From Aeromonas taiwanensis (GTDB lineage: Bacteria; Pseudomonadota; Gammaproteobacteria; Enterobacterales; Aeromonadaceae), in the NCBI RefSeq assembly GCF_000820165.1, contig NZ_CDDD01000030.1:1-64000 (forward strand): 64,000 bases of DNA. The letters are read 5' to 3'. Shown here piece by piece: positions 8,538 through 15,560 of the stretch (positions are counted from its first letter, which is position 1; every line of letters begins with the position of its first letter). Position numbers and translations under genes: made by a program. The notes under the pieces are model-generated. The model saw only the letters and a program-made list of their open reading frames with translations. It was not told the origin of the DNA and made no database searches.

Positions 8538-9017
8538 ATGAAAGGAGATCCCAAAATCATTGCCCACCTCAACAAGGTGCTGGCCAATGAACTGGTAGCC
8601 ATCAACCAATACTTCCTGCATGCCCGCATCTACGATGACTGGGGCCTCAAGGGGCTCGGGCACAAGGAGTATCATGAGTCTATCGATGAGATGAAACATG
8701 CCGACGAGCTGGTCAAGCGGGTGCTGTTTCTGGAAGGACTGCCCAACTTGCAGGATCTGGGCAAGCTGCGCATCGGTGAGACGGTGGAGGAGATGCTGCG
8801 CTGTGACCTGTCACTGGAGATGGACGCCATCCCTGACCTGAAGGTAGCCATCACCTACGCAGAGTCGGTGCAGGACTACGTCAGCCGCGACCTGTTCCAG
8901 GATATCCTGGAGGATGAAGAAGAACACGTGGACTGGCTGGAAACCCAGCTCGACCTCATCGAGCGCATCGGTCTGGAAAATTACCAGCAATCCCAGCTCC
9001 ACTCGGAACCATCCTGA
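8538..9017 (+). CDS. bfr: Bacterioferritin
   Basis: A 159-residue haem-containing ferritin subunit that stores iron in a 24-mer shell. Ferroxidase ligands are in place (E18 and E51/H54 in HESIDEMKH, with downstream E94, E127 and H130), as is the haem ligand M52. I chose the second ATG (MKGDPK): it matches E. coli Bfr and sits 9 bases after GAGGAG, whereas the ATG 6 bases upstream is too close to that site. It follows bfd, its release partner. Confidence 0.95.
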   Translation: MKGDPKIIAHLNKVLANELVAINQYFLHARIYDDWGLKGLGHKEYHESIDEMKHADELVKRVLFLEGLPNLQDLGKLRIGETVEEMLRCDLSLEMDAIPDLKVAITYAESVQDYVSRDLFQDILEDEEEHVDWLETQLDLIERIGLENYQQSQLHSEPS

Positions 9018-9033
9018 ATCCCCGACGAGAAAC

Positions 9034-9057
9034 GACCCGCCCAGGCGGGTTTTTTTC
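9034..9057 (+). terminator. Rho-independent terminator after bfr
   Basis: ACCCGCC/GGCGGGT hairpin with a 2-base loop followed by seven T residues, 17 bases after the bfr stop. Confidence 0.9.
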
Positions 9058-9282
9058 TGCACCGCACCTCATGCACACCGCACATAGCCCTTGTCGTGAG
9101 CCCTCACAGATCGAGACCATATTCCCGTATCCCGTGACCCGCCTCCTTCCCTCTGCCGAGACGCACCTTGCGCCACATTGAACCGTCACCGCGATCACAG
9201 TTACGATGCATGGCGCAGCGACGCGGGTCGCTTTCGATTAGGATACCGCCCCAATCCCATCACTTTGCTACGGATGAACTCC

Positions 9283-9741
9283 ATGGAACTGATTGCACGC
9301 GAGATGGCGCCCCACAAGCGGGTCGCCCTGGTGGCTCACGACAACATGAAGGCCCCGCTGTTGAACTGGGTGCTGCGCCGCAAGGAGGAGCTCAAGCTCC
9401 ACCATCTCTATGCGACCGGCACCACGGGCACCCTGCTCGGCAAGAAGGCGCAGCTGCCCATCACCTGTCTCTTCTCCGGCCCCATGGGGGGGGATCAGCA
9501 GCTCGGCGCCCTCATCGCCGAAGGGAAGATAGACGTGATGATCTTCTTCTGGGATCCCCTCAATCCCGCCGCTCACGATCCTGACGTCAAGGCGCTGCTG
9601 CGCCTCGCCGCAGTCTGGAACATCCCGGTCGCCACCAACGAGGCGACGGCGGATTTCATCATGGACAGCCCGCACATGCAGCAGGCCTTCAGCGTGCAGG
9701 TGCCCGACTACGCCGGCTATCTCAAGGCCAGAACCGAGTAA
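9283..9741 (+). CDS. mgsA: Methylglyoxal synthase
   Basis: A 152-residue cytosolic enzyme converting dihydroxyacetone phosphate to methylglyoxal plus phosphate, a bypass of lower glycolysis under phosphate limitation. Conserved phosphate-binding and catalytic segments are [16 protein letters not shown] (catalytic Asp) and [10 protein letters not shown]. The ATG at 9283 (MELIARE) gives exactly the E. coli length; GGA lies 7 bases upstream. Longer in-frame starts are possible but add unconserved residues. Stands alone between two terminators. Confidence 0.93.
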   Translation: MELIAREMAPHKRVALVAHDNMKAPLLNWVLRRKEELKLHHLYATGTTGTLLGKKAQLPITCLFSGPMGGDQQLGALIAEGKIDVMIFFWDPLNPAAHDPDVKALLRLAAVWNIPVATNEATADFIMDSPHMQQAFSVQVPDYAGYLKARTE

Positions 9742-9756
9742 CCCACGCCAGACAGC

Positions 9757-9786
9757 AAAGAGCCGGAACAAGTGTCCGGCTCTTTT
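9757..9786. terminator. Bidirectional terminator between mgsA and the SieB-like gene
   Basis: AAAGAGCCGGA/TCCGGCTCTTT hairpin with A-run on one side and T-run on the other, placed between two convergent genes and usable from both strands. Confidence 0.9.
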
Positions 9787-9808
9787 CAGTTATGGGGATG
9801 GGGAAAGG

Positions 9809-10396
9809 TCAGCGCTGAAGGCTCTTCTGCGCGAACTTGGGTCTGGCGTTCATGATCTGCTCCACCTGCTCGTCGCTCATCTTGCCGCGCGACAACCCCA
9901 GCACCTTGTAGGTGAGCAGGGGGCGGGCCGGCAGGGCGATCATCAGGGCGCGGATCTGGTTCTCGTCCTCTTTTTCCCGCACCGGCTTGCCATAGGCATA
10001 GGTCAGCACGCCGGCATCCATCAGGTTTTTGACGGCAGGTTCGGTGATCGGCAGGTTTATGACGCTTTTACGCTGCAGCACGAACTCGCGCAGCACCGCC
10101 TTTTCGTTGAAATCGAGGAAGCCGATCATCTGGGCCAGCTGGTCCTTCTGGCGGCGGGACTGCCACTCGTCACAGGCCCACTCCCAGGCGATCAGGAAGC
10201 CCTGGCTGCAGAAATAGGAGATGGCGATCAGCATGCCGACCCCGAGCCAGGCGGCGTGGGCCGTGGCCCACTGGCTCACGGCCCCCTTCATCAGGCCGGC
10301 TGGGAACAGCAGAATGATGCTGCAGCAGAGCAGCAGCCAGACCATCAGCCAGTTGAGGCGGTTCAGCTGATAAAAATGTTGGATCCACCGTTTCAT
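9809..10396 (-). CDS. SieB-like (superinfection exclusion B family) membrane protein
   Basis: A 195-residue protein with two N-terminal membrane helices (about residues 15-35 and 48-68) and a cytoplasmic domain. The cytoplasmic part starts with FLDFNEKAVLREFVLQ, followed by LPITEPAVKNLMDAGVL. This architecture resembles the phage P22/lambda SieB family, chromosomal members of which are widespread. No other phage genes are nearby, so it is not part of a visible prophage. The family assignment is from memory of its pattern and is moderate; the function here is unknown. Confidence 0.55.
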   Translation of the reverse strand: MKRWIQHFYQLNRLNWLMVWLLLCCSIILLFPAGLMKGAVSQWATAHAAWLGVGMLIAISYFCSQGFLIAWEWACDEWQSRRQKDQLAQMIGFLDFNEKAVLREFVLQRKSVINLPITEPAVKNLMDAGVLTYAYGKPVREKEDENQIRALMIALPARPLLTYKVLGLSRGKMSDEQVEQIMNARPKFAQKSLQR

Positions 10397-10582
10397 CGTT
10401 CACCCTTCCCAAGTCAATGTGGACAGTAGCCAACTCATAGCAATCCCTGTGCCAGAGCGCAGACCCCGGGGGAAAGATCAGGATCCCGGCGGGCCGGCGT
10501 TACATCCCCTTACAACTTGGTCCCCGCGATCTCCCGGTTTTGCCTTGTGGGGCGGCCGCCGGCTTGGTACAACGCCCCCACT

Positions 10583-10699
10583 GTCATAGGGGAGTAGCAA
10601 CCCGCCCGCGATCCGGGCAGGGCTCATGTCAACACGCTTGGATCCACAGGTCCATGGCATGGGCGGCGATGACATCCATCGCTCTGCAAGACCTTTGGC
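10583..10699 (+). ncRNA. yybP-ykoY manganese riboswitch
   Basis: The region carries the conserved blocks of the yybP-ykoY aptamer in order. AGGGGAGTAGC is at 10588-10598, TCATGTCAACA at 10624-10634, and GCAAGACCTTTGGCC at 10686-10700. The ends can pair as a P1 stem (10583-10590 with 10692-10699, one U-U mismatch). This class binds Mn2+ and switches on Mn2+ export and related cation genes. It lies 73 bases upstream of the exchanger ATG, on the same strand. Confidence 0.85.
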
Positions 10700-10760
10700 C
10701 TCGACATGTACGCCAGCCAGGCGAGCCATGTCGAGTCCATCGGTTATCCTGCTCGCCTGG
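10700..10760 (+). promoter_or_regulatory. Riboswitch expression platform with alternative hairpins
   Basis: CTCGACATG (10700-10708) can pair with CATGTCGAG (10727-10735). The segment CCAGGCGAGC (10717-10726) lies inside that loop and can instead pair with GCTCGCCTGG (10751-10760), just before the exchanger start. The two structures compete, and the first abuts the aptamer's 3' end. There is no T-run, so translational control or Rho-dependent control is more likely than intrinsic termination. Confidence 0.55.
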
Positions 10761-10771
10761 CGGCTACTCAT

Positions 10772-11758
10772 ATGCTGATCACCCTGCTGTTATTTCTGCT
10801 TTCTGCCATCACCATCTACCGGGCCTGCGAATACTTCGTCAACGGCATCGAATGGGTTGGCCATCACTTCCGACTCTCCCAGAGCGCCACCGGCTCCCTG
10901 CTGGCGGCCCTCGGCACGGCCCTGCCGGAATGCATCGTCACCCTGACCGCCCTGCTGATGGGGCAGGCCCCCGCCCAGCAGCAGATCGGGATAGGGGCGG
11001 CCCTCGGCGGCCCCCTGGTGCTGGCCACCCTGGGCTATGGCGCCGTCGGCCTGCTCCTGCTGCTGTGCATGAGCCCGGCCCACAGGATCATGGACAGGGA
11101 GGTGCTGCACGACACCGCCCGTGACCAGGCTTGGTTCATCGGCATCTTCCTGCTGGCGGTGCTGCTCGGCACCCTGGCTTTCACCGGCAAAGCCTGGCTG
11201 GCCTCCCTGTTCGTGCTGGTGTACCTCGCCTACGTGAGGCGCGAGCTGAGGCAGACCGACCTCCACGAGGTCGAGCCGCCCGAACCGCTCAGGCTGGATC
11301 CGCACGCCAGGATCCCGACGCTCGGCAAGGTACTGCTGCAGACCCTGACGGCCCTGATGGCGATGGCGCTGGCGGCCCAGCTGTTCGTCCATCAACTGGA
11401 GAGTCTGGGGGAGCTGGCTGGCCTCTCCCCCGTGCTGGCAGCCCTGCTGCTGAGCCCGGTGGCCACCGAGATGCCGGAGCTGATGAACGTGCTGCTCTGG
11501 GTACGGCAGGGTAAGTACCGGCTGGCGCTGGCCAATTTATCCGGCGCCATGATGATCCAAGGCACCATCCCCAAGGCATTCTGCCTGCTGTTCACCCCCT
11601 GGTTGCTGGACGACGTCATGATGGCCTCGTCCCTGGTGACGCTGCTGGCGGTGGTGATCCTGTGGTGGGGCTTTCGGCGGGAATGGATGACGGCGGGCAG
11701 GCTCGCCCTGGCGGGACTCTTCTATCTGGGCTTCTGCGGCTGGCTGATCGCAAGCTGA
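10772..11758 (+). CDS. CaCA-family cation exchanger (likely Mn2+/Ca2+ efflux)
   Basis: A 328-residue membrane protein with about ten helices in two inverted halves. The paired alpha-repeats are visible as GTALPECIV (about residues 44-52) and SPVATEMPELM (about 228-238), each keeping the PE glutamate typical of Na+/Ca2+ exchangers. The second halves of the repeats deviate: the first reads GAALGGP instead of the usual GSN block. The ATG at 10772 is preferred over one at 10706, which would place coding sequence inside the riboswitch platform. The upstream manganese riboswitch suggests Mn2+ as a physiological substrate; this is inference. Confidence 0.8.
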   Translation: MLITLLLFLLSAITIYRACEYFVNGIEWVGHHFRLSQSATGSLLAALGTALPECIVTLTALLMGQAPAQQQIGIGAALGGPLVLATLGYGAVGLLLLLCMSPAHRIMDREVLHDTARDQAWFIGIFLLAVLLGTLAFTGKAWLASLFVLVYLAYVRRELRQTDLHEVEPPEPLRLDPHARIPTLGKVLLQTLTALMAMALAAQLFVHQLESLGELAGLSPVLAALLLSPVATEMPELMNVLLWVRQGKYRLALANLSGAMMIQGTIPKAFCLLFTPWLLDDVMMASSLVTLLAVVILWWGFRREWMTAGRLALAGLFYLGFCGWLIAS

Positions 11759-11763
11759 CGAGC

Positions 11764-11803
11764 GCCATGAACAAGGGCGGGTATCTCCCGCCCCCTTCAT
11801 GGC
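11764..11803. terminator. Long hairpin between the exchanger and ansB
   Basis: GCCATGAA/TTCATGGC outer and GGGCGGG/CCCGCCC inner arms form one long stem between two convergent genes. T-runs are poor on both sides; it probably serves both as a terminator or RNA end-stabiliser. Confidence 0.6.
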
Positions 11804-11838
11804 CGGCACCCCGCGTCAGCCAACGCGGGACGGGCTGC

Positions 11839-12897
11839 TTAGAACTGCTGGAACCAGCGCTGGATCTGGGCCGGATCCTTGCTCTGGGTCAGAGCGAGCA
11901 TCAGCAGGATACGCGCCTTCTGCGGGTTCAGGGTCTCGGCCGCCACGAAGCCGTACTTGGCGTCGTCGATCTCCGCATCCAGCGTGGTGGCGCCGGTCGG
12001 CACTCGGGCGGAGCGCACCACGCGAATACCGTCCTTGCTCGCCTGGGCCAGGGTGTCGAACAGGGTGTGGTAGAGGTTGCCGTTACCCACCCCGGCGCTG
12101 ACGATGCCGTCAAACTTGGCATCCACCAGGGCCTTGGCCGGCAGATCCGAGGCGTTGGCGTAGCTGTAGACGATGCCGACCCGGGGCAGCTTGTCGAGCT
12201 TGCTCACGTCGAACGGCGTCTGGCTGGTGTGCAGCCGGGCCGGGCTGCGCTGGTAGTCTATCTTGCCATTGTGGATGTAGCCGAGCGGGCCGAAGTTCGG
12301 GGCGGCGAAGGTCTGCACGCCGGTGGTGTTGGTCTTGGTGACGTCGCGGGCATCCAGCACGGTATCGTTCATCGCCACCATGACGCCACGCCCCTTGGAG
12401 GCGGGATCGGAGGCGGTGACCACGGCGTTGTAGAGGTTCATGGGGCCATCGGCGCTCATGGCGGTGGAGGGGCGCATGGCGCCGACCAGCACCACCGGCT
12501 TGTCGCTCTTCACGGTAAGGTTCAGGAAGTAGGCGGTCTCTTCCATGGTGTCGGTGCCGTGGGTGATGACGATGCCGTCCACGTCGTCCTTGGCCAGCAG
12601 CTCGTTGACCCGCTTGGCGAGCTTGAGCCACACCTCGTCGTTCATGTCCTGGGAGCCGATCTTGACCACCTGTTCCCCCTGCACCTCGGCCACGTTCTTC
12701 ATCTCGGGGACGGCCGCGATCAACGTCTCGATGGCCACCTTGCCAGCCTCGTAGTTGGACTGGGTAGCGGACTGCCCGGCTCCGGCGATGGTGCCGCCGG
12801 TGGCCAGTATGTGCACGCTCGGCAGCGCCATGGCCATGGGGGAGAGTGTCAGTCCGAGTACGGCGGCAAGCAGGGTCTTGCGGAGAGGGAGGGTCAT
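11839..12897 (-). CDS. ansB: Periplasmic L-asparaginase II
   Basis: A 352-residue enzyme hydrolysing L-asparagine to aspartate and ammonia, with a signal peptide ending near MAMA (about residue 24). Catalytic motifs are ATGGTIAG with the nucleophilic Thr and HGTDTMEET with the second Thr and Asp. C-terminal NPQKARILLMLAL is also typical. The ATG at 12897 (MTLPLRKTLL) follows AAGGA; an ATG at 12930 would add a non-signal-like extension. A CRP-type site lies upstream, in line with the known CRP/FNR control of E. coli ansB. Confidence 0.93.
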   Translation of the reverse strand: MTLPLRKTLLAAVLGLTLSPMAMALPSVHILATGGTIAGAGQSATQSNYEAGKVAIETLIAAVPEMKNVAEVQGEQVVKIGSQDMNDEVWLKLAKRVNELLAKDDVDGIVITHGTDTMEETAYFLNLTVKSDKPVVLVGAMRPSTAMSADGPMNLYNAVVTASDPASKGRGVMVAMNDTVLDARDVTKTNTTGVQTFAAPNFGPLGYIHNGKIDYQRSPARLHTSQTPFDVSKLDKLPRVGIVYSYANASDLPAKALVDAKFDGIVSAGVGNGNLYHTLFDTLAQASKDGIRVVRSARVPTGATTLDAEIDDAKYGFVAAETLNPQKARILLMLALTQSKDPAQIQRWFQQF

Positions 12898-12955
12898 GCT
12901 GCAATCCTTCTTATGGGTTGATTGCAGCATTTTTATTCTTTTTAAACGGGATTTA

Positions 12956-12971
12956 AGTGATCACTCTCACC
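12956..12971 (-). promoter_or_regulatory. Candidate CRP site upstream of ansB
   Basis: GTGA-N6-TCAC is present exactly, so 8 of the 10 bases of the full TGTGA-N6-TCACA consensus match. It is centred about 66 bp upstream of the ansB ATG. E. coli ansB is activated by CRP and FNR; I see no clear FNR site here. Confidence 0.6.
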
Positions 12972-13025
12972 AATAAAAAGAAGTAAACAGAATATTGGTC
13001 TGTTTTTTACCACTTAGGTGATAAC

Positions 13026-13220
13026 TCACTCCGCGGTGAACCCCCGGGCTTCGATCAGGGCGATCAGCTCTTCCTTGCTCAGCTCGCTCTCGATGACGGC
13101 CTTGCTGCTGGCGAAGTCGACGCTGGCTTCACTGACGGCTGGCTGGGCCAGCAGCGCTTTTTGCAGGCTGGCGGCGCAGCCACCACAGGACATGCCGGAA
13201 ACGGTCAGTTGAATGGTCAT
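13026..13220 (-). CDS. copZ: Heavy-metal-associated domain copper chaperone
   Basis: A 64-residue single HMA domain with GMSCGGC near the N-terminus (Cys pair at residues 12 and 15) and a ferredoxin-like beta-alpha-beta pattern. Such proteins bind Cu(I) and pass it to a P-type ATPase or CueR. No copper ATPase lies beside it. The CueR-like promoter just upstream supports copper rather than another metal. AGAGGAGG precedes the ATG. Confidence 0.85.
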   Translation of the reverse strand: MTIQLTVSGMSCGGCAASLQKALLAQPAVSEASVDFASSKAVIESELSKEELIALIEARGFTAE

Positions 13221-13248
13221 GGGATACCTCCTCTGTTGATGTGCAATC

Positions 13249-13279
13249 AGCCTAAAGCTGCCGCCCGCGGCAAGGTCAA
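13249..13279 (-). promoter_or_regulatory. CueR/MerR-type promoter of the copper chaperone gene
   Basis: On the minus strand, -35 TTGACC and -10 TAGGCT are separated by 19 bases, the over-long spacer diagnostic of MerR-family promoters. The spacer holds an imperfect dyad (ACCTTGCCGC facing GCGGCAGCTT) that resembles the CueR operator of E. coli copA. It lies 29-59 bp upstream of the chaperone ATG. Confidence 0.7.
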
Positions 13280-13336
13280 GCCCCTGTGCTGGGCAAAGAT
13301 CCCGGCATGGTCATGATGATGCTGACGTCCATCACC

Positions 13337-14287
13337 TCACCCCATCAGCCCCAGATAGTTCATCAGGGCAGCCCCCAGGCTGGTGGTGACGAGCGAGCCC
13401 AGGGTGGTGGTGGCGATGATGTTGGCTGCGAGGGCACTGTCACCGCCCATGGCGCGGGTCATCACATAGCTGGCGGCGGCGGTGGGGGTGGAGCTGATGA
13501 GGAACAGGATGCCGAGGGCCTGCGGGCTGAACCCGAGTGCCCAGGCGCCCAGTACCAGCAACACGGGGATGCAGCACAGCCGGTTGACCGTGGCCCAGCC
13601 GGTCAGCATGGCGCCGCCGCGCAGGGCCTTGAGGTTGAGGCTGGCGCCGGTGCACAGCAGGGCCAGCGGCAGGGTCATGTTGGCGAAGTAGTTGCCCGTG
13701 GTGATCACCAGCTGGGGCAGCTCGATACCAAGCAGACCGAAGGGCAGCGCCGCCAGGATGGCAATGATGAGGGGGTTTTTGACGATCCCCTTGAGTATGG
13801 GTTTGAGCCCCTTTCCGCCCCCCAAGCTACGGGTCAGGGTGATCACCGCGAGGATGTTGTAGAGCACGGTGACCGAGCCCACCAGCAGGGCGGCGGCCCC
13901 GATCCCCTCGGGGCCGTAGGCGTTCTGCACATAGGCCAGCCCCATGATCCCCATGTTGCCGCGAAAGCTGCCCTGCACGAAGATGCCCCGCAGTTTCTGC
14001 TCACGGATGAAGCGGGCTGCCAGTATCTCCAGCACCAGAAAACCGGCCAGGGTGCCGAGCAGGCCGTAAACGATGAGCCAGGGGCTCGGCATGGTGGAGA
14101 AGTCGGTGCGCACCATGCTGAGGAACAGCAGGGCTGGCAGGGTAACCTGGAACACCAGGCGGGAAGCGGACTCCACGAAGCTGTCAGGCAGCAGCCCCAG
14201 CCGCTTGAGCCAGATGCCGAGCAGCAGCACCAGACAGATGGGGCCCGTGATGGAGAGGGAGAAGTGCAGACTTGCCAACAGATCCAT
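13337..14287 (-). CDS. AEC-family permease (auxin efflux carrier type)
   Basis: A 316-residue protein with ten predicted helices in two five-helix halves, as in AEC transporters, which move small organic acids or amino acids out of the cell. The stretch RGNMGIMGLA in the middle and the glycine-rich PTAAASYVMTRAMGGD near the C-terminus are typical. I chose the ATG at 14287 (MDLLASLHFS), which follows AGGAC and starts just before the first helix. Monocistronic by context; substrate unknown. Confidence 0.82.
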   Translation of the reverse strand: MDLLASLHFSLSITGPICLVLLLGIWLKRLGLLPDSFVESASRLVFQVTLPALLFLSMVRTDFSTMPSPWLIVYGLLGTLAGFLVLEILAARFIREQKLRGIFVQGSFRGNMGIMGLAYVQNAYGPEGIGAAALLVGSVTVLYNILAVITLTRSLGGGKGLKPILKGIVKNPLIIAILAALPFGLLGIELPQLVITTGNYFANMTLPLALLCTGASLNLKALRGGAMLTGWATVNRLCCIPVLLVLGAWALGFSPQALGILFLISSTPTAAASYVMTRAMGGDSALAANIIATTTLGSLVTTSLGAALMNYLGLMG

Positions 14288-14426
14288 GATGCGCGTCCTG
14301 TGCAACGACGACGAAGAAAGTCGCCAGGGAAAAGGGCATTCTAACGCCATGGGCTTGTATTCACAGGACTTAATAACAACAATGTCGGCATCCCGGTTGT
14401 CACCCTCCCCCTGTCACGGATCCCTC

Positions 14427-15374
14427 ATGGAAAAGAAACTGACCATCCTCGATATCGCTCGCCTCAGCGGGGTCGGCAAGTCGACCGTCTCCCGGGTGCT
14501 CAATCAGGATCCCAAGGTCAATGCCCAGACGAGGGCCAGGGTCGAGGCGGTGATCGCCGAGCACGGCTTCGTGCCAAGCAAATCGGCCAGGGCCATGCGC
14601 AGCCAGAGCCAGCAGGTGGTCGGCATCGTCGTGTCGCGTCTGGACTCCAGCTCCGAGAACCAGGCGGTGCGAGGCATGCTGGAGACCCTCTACCAGCGTG
14701 GCTACGACGCCGTGCTGATGGAGAGCAAATTCTCCCCCGCCAAGGTGAGCGAGCACCTGGCTGTGCTGGAGCGGCGCGGGGTGGACGGCATCATCCTGTT
14801 CGCCTTCAACGATCTGGACTATGCCGCCATGGCGCCGCTCAGGGAGAAGCTGGTGCTGATGGCTCGCGAGTGGCCCGGCTTCTCGTCGGTCTGCTTCGAC
14901 GACGACGGGGCGGTGCGGGCCGTGCTCGAGCACCTCGGGCGCCGTGGCCTCGTGGACGTCGCCTACCTCGGGGTTGAGCGCAGCGATCTCACCACAGGGT
15001 TGCGCCGTCACCAGGCCTACCTCGACTACTGCCATGAGCAGGGGCGCACGCCCCGCAGCGCCCTCGGGGATCTCGGCCTGCAGAGCGGCTACCGGCTGGC
15101 GGCCGAGCTGCTCACCCCCACCACCCAGGCCATGGTCTGCGCCAGCGATACCCTGGCCATCGGCGCCGCCAAGTACCTGCAAGAGCAGGGGCGTACCGAC
15201 ATCCTGGTCAGCGGCCTCGGCAGCAACCCCATGCTCCCCTTCCTGTTCGCCAACACCCTCAGCCTGGATTTCGGCTACAAGGACGCCGGTATCCTGGCAG
15301 CCAGACAGCTGCTCGATCAGATTGAAGAGGGGCAGCCCCCCAGAGCCACCATAGCCCCCTGCCAGCCCCTGTAG
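14427..15374 (+). CDS. treR: Trehalose operon repressor
   Basis: A 315-residue LacI/GalR-family repressor, the same length as E. coli TreR. The N-terminal helix-turn-helix (TILDIARLSGVGKSTVSRVLN) is followed by a periplasmic-binding-protein-like effector domain, which in TreR senses trehalose-6-phosphate. It lies upstream of and in the same direction as treB, with two operator-like palindromes in the 186-bp gap. The ATG at 14427 is favoured because it places the HTH at the usual position. Confidence 0.92.
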   Translation: MEKKLTILDIARLSGVGKSTVSRVLNQDPKVNAQTRARVEAVIAEHGFVPSKSARAMRSQSQQVVGIVVSRLDSSSENQAVRGMLETLYQRGYDAVLMESKFSPAKVSEHLAVLERRGVDGIILFAFNDLDYAAMAPLREKLVLMAREWPGFSSVCFDDDGAVRAVLEHLGRRGLVDVAYLGVERSDLTTGLRRHQAYLDYCHEQGRTPRSALGDLGLQSGYRLAAELLTPTTQAMVCASDTLAIGAAKYLQEQGRTDILVSGLGSNPMLPFLFANTLSLDFGYKDAGILAARQLLDQIEEGQPPRATIAPCQPL

Positions 15375-15411
15375 TCTATCTTTTCCTCCATTCCCGGCAT
15401 TTTGCACTTTT

Positions 15412-15427
15412 TGTGACCAGTGCCACG
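15412..15427 (+). promoter_or_regulatory. Weak CRP-site candidate upstream of treB
   Basis: TGTGA-N6-CCACG; the left half is perfect and the right half has 3 of 5. It lies just upstream of the first TreR operator, a sensible place for catabolite activation of a PTS operon. Confidence 0.4.
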
Positions 15428-15429
15428 AA

Positions 15430-15445
15430 ATGGGAACGTTCCCAT
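15430..15445. promoter_or_regulatory. TreR operator 1
   Basis: Perfect 16-bp palindrome ATGGGAACGTTCCCAT in the treR-treB gap. LacI-family repressors bind such central-CG palindromes, and a related half site recurs 47 bp downstream. Confidence 0.75.
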
Positions 15446-15476
15446 TGTCGTGACGAGCCACTGGCCTCATGCTGAC

Positions 15477-15490
15477 TGGGAACGATACCA
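15477..15490. promoter_or_regulatory. TreR operator 2
   Basis: TGGGAACGATACCA, an imperfect copy of operator 1 sharing TGGGAACG. It sits 70 bp before the treB ATG, and the spacing of the two sites (about 46 bp centre to centre) would allow repression by bending or looping. Confidence 0.65.
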
Positions 15491-15560
15491 ATAAGCGGGC
15501 GGTCATTGGCCAGCCGGCAAAGAAACGACCATTATTCATGGAGTCACAGAGGGAAGGCTC

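Noticed and set aside
9809..10396. Possible prophage remnant
   Set aside because: Only one SieB-like gene is present, between housekeeping genes, with no integrase, attachment site or composition change.
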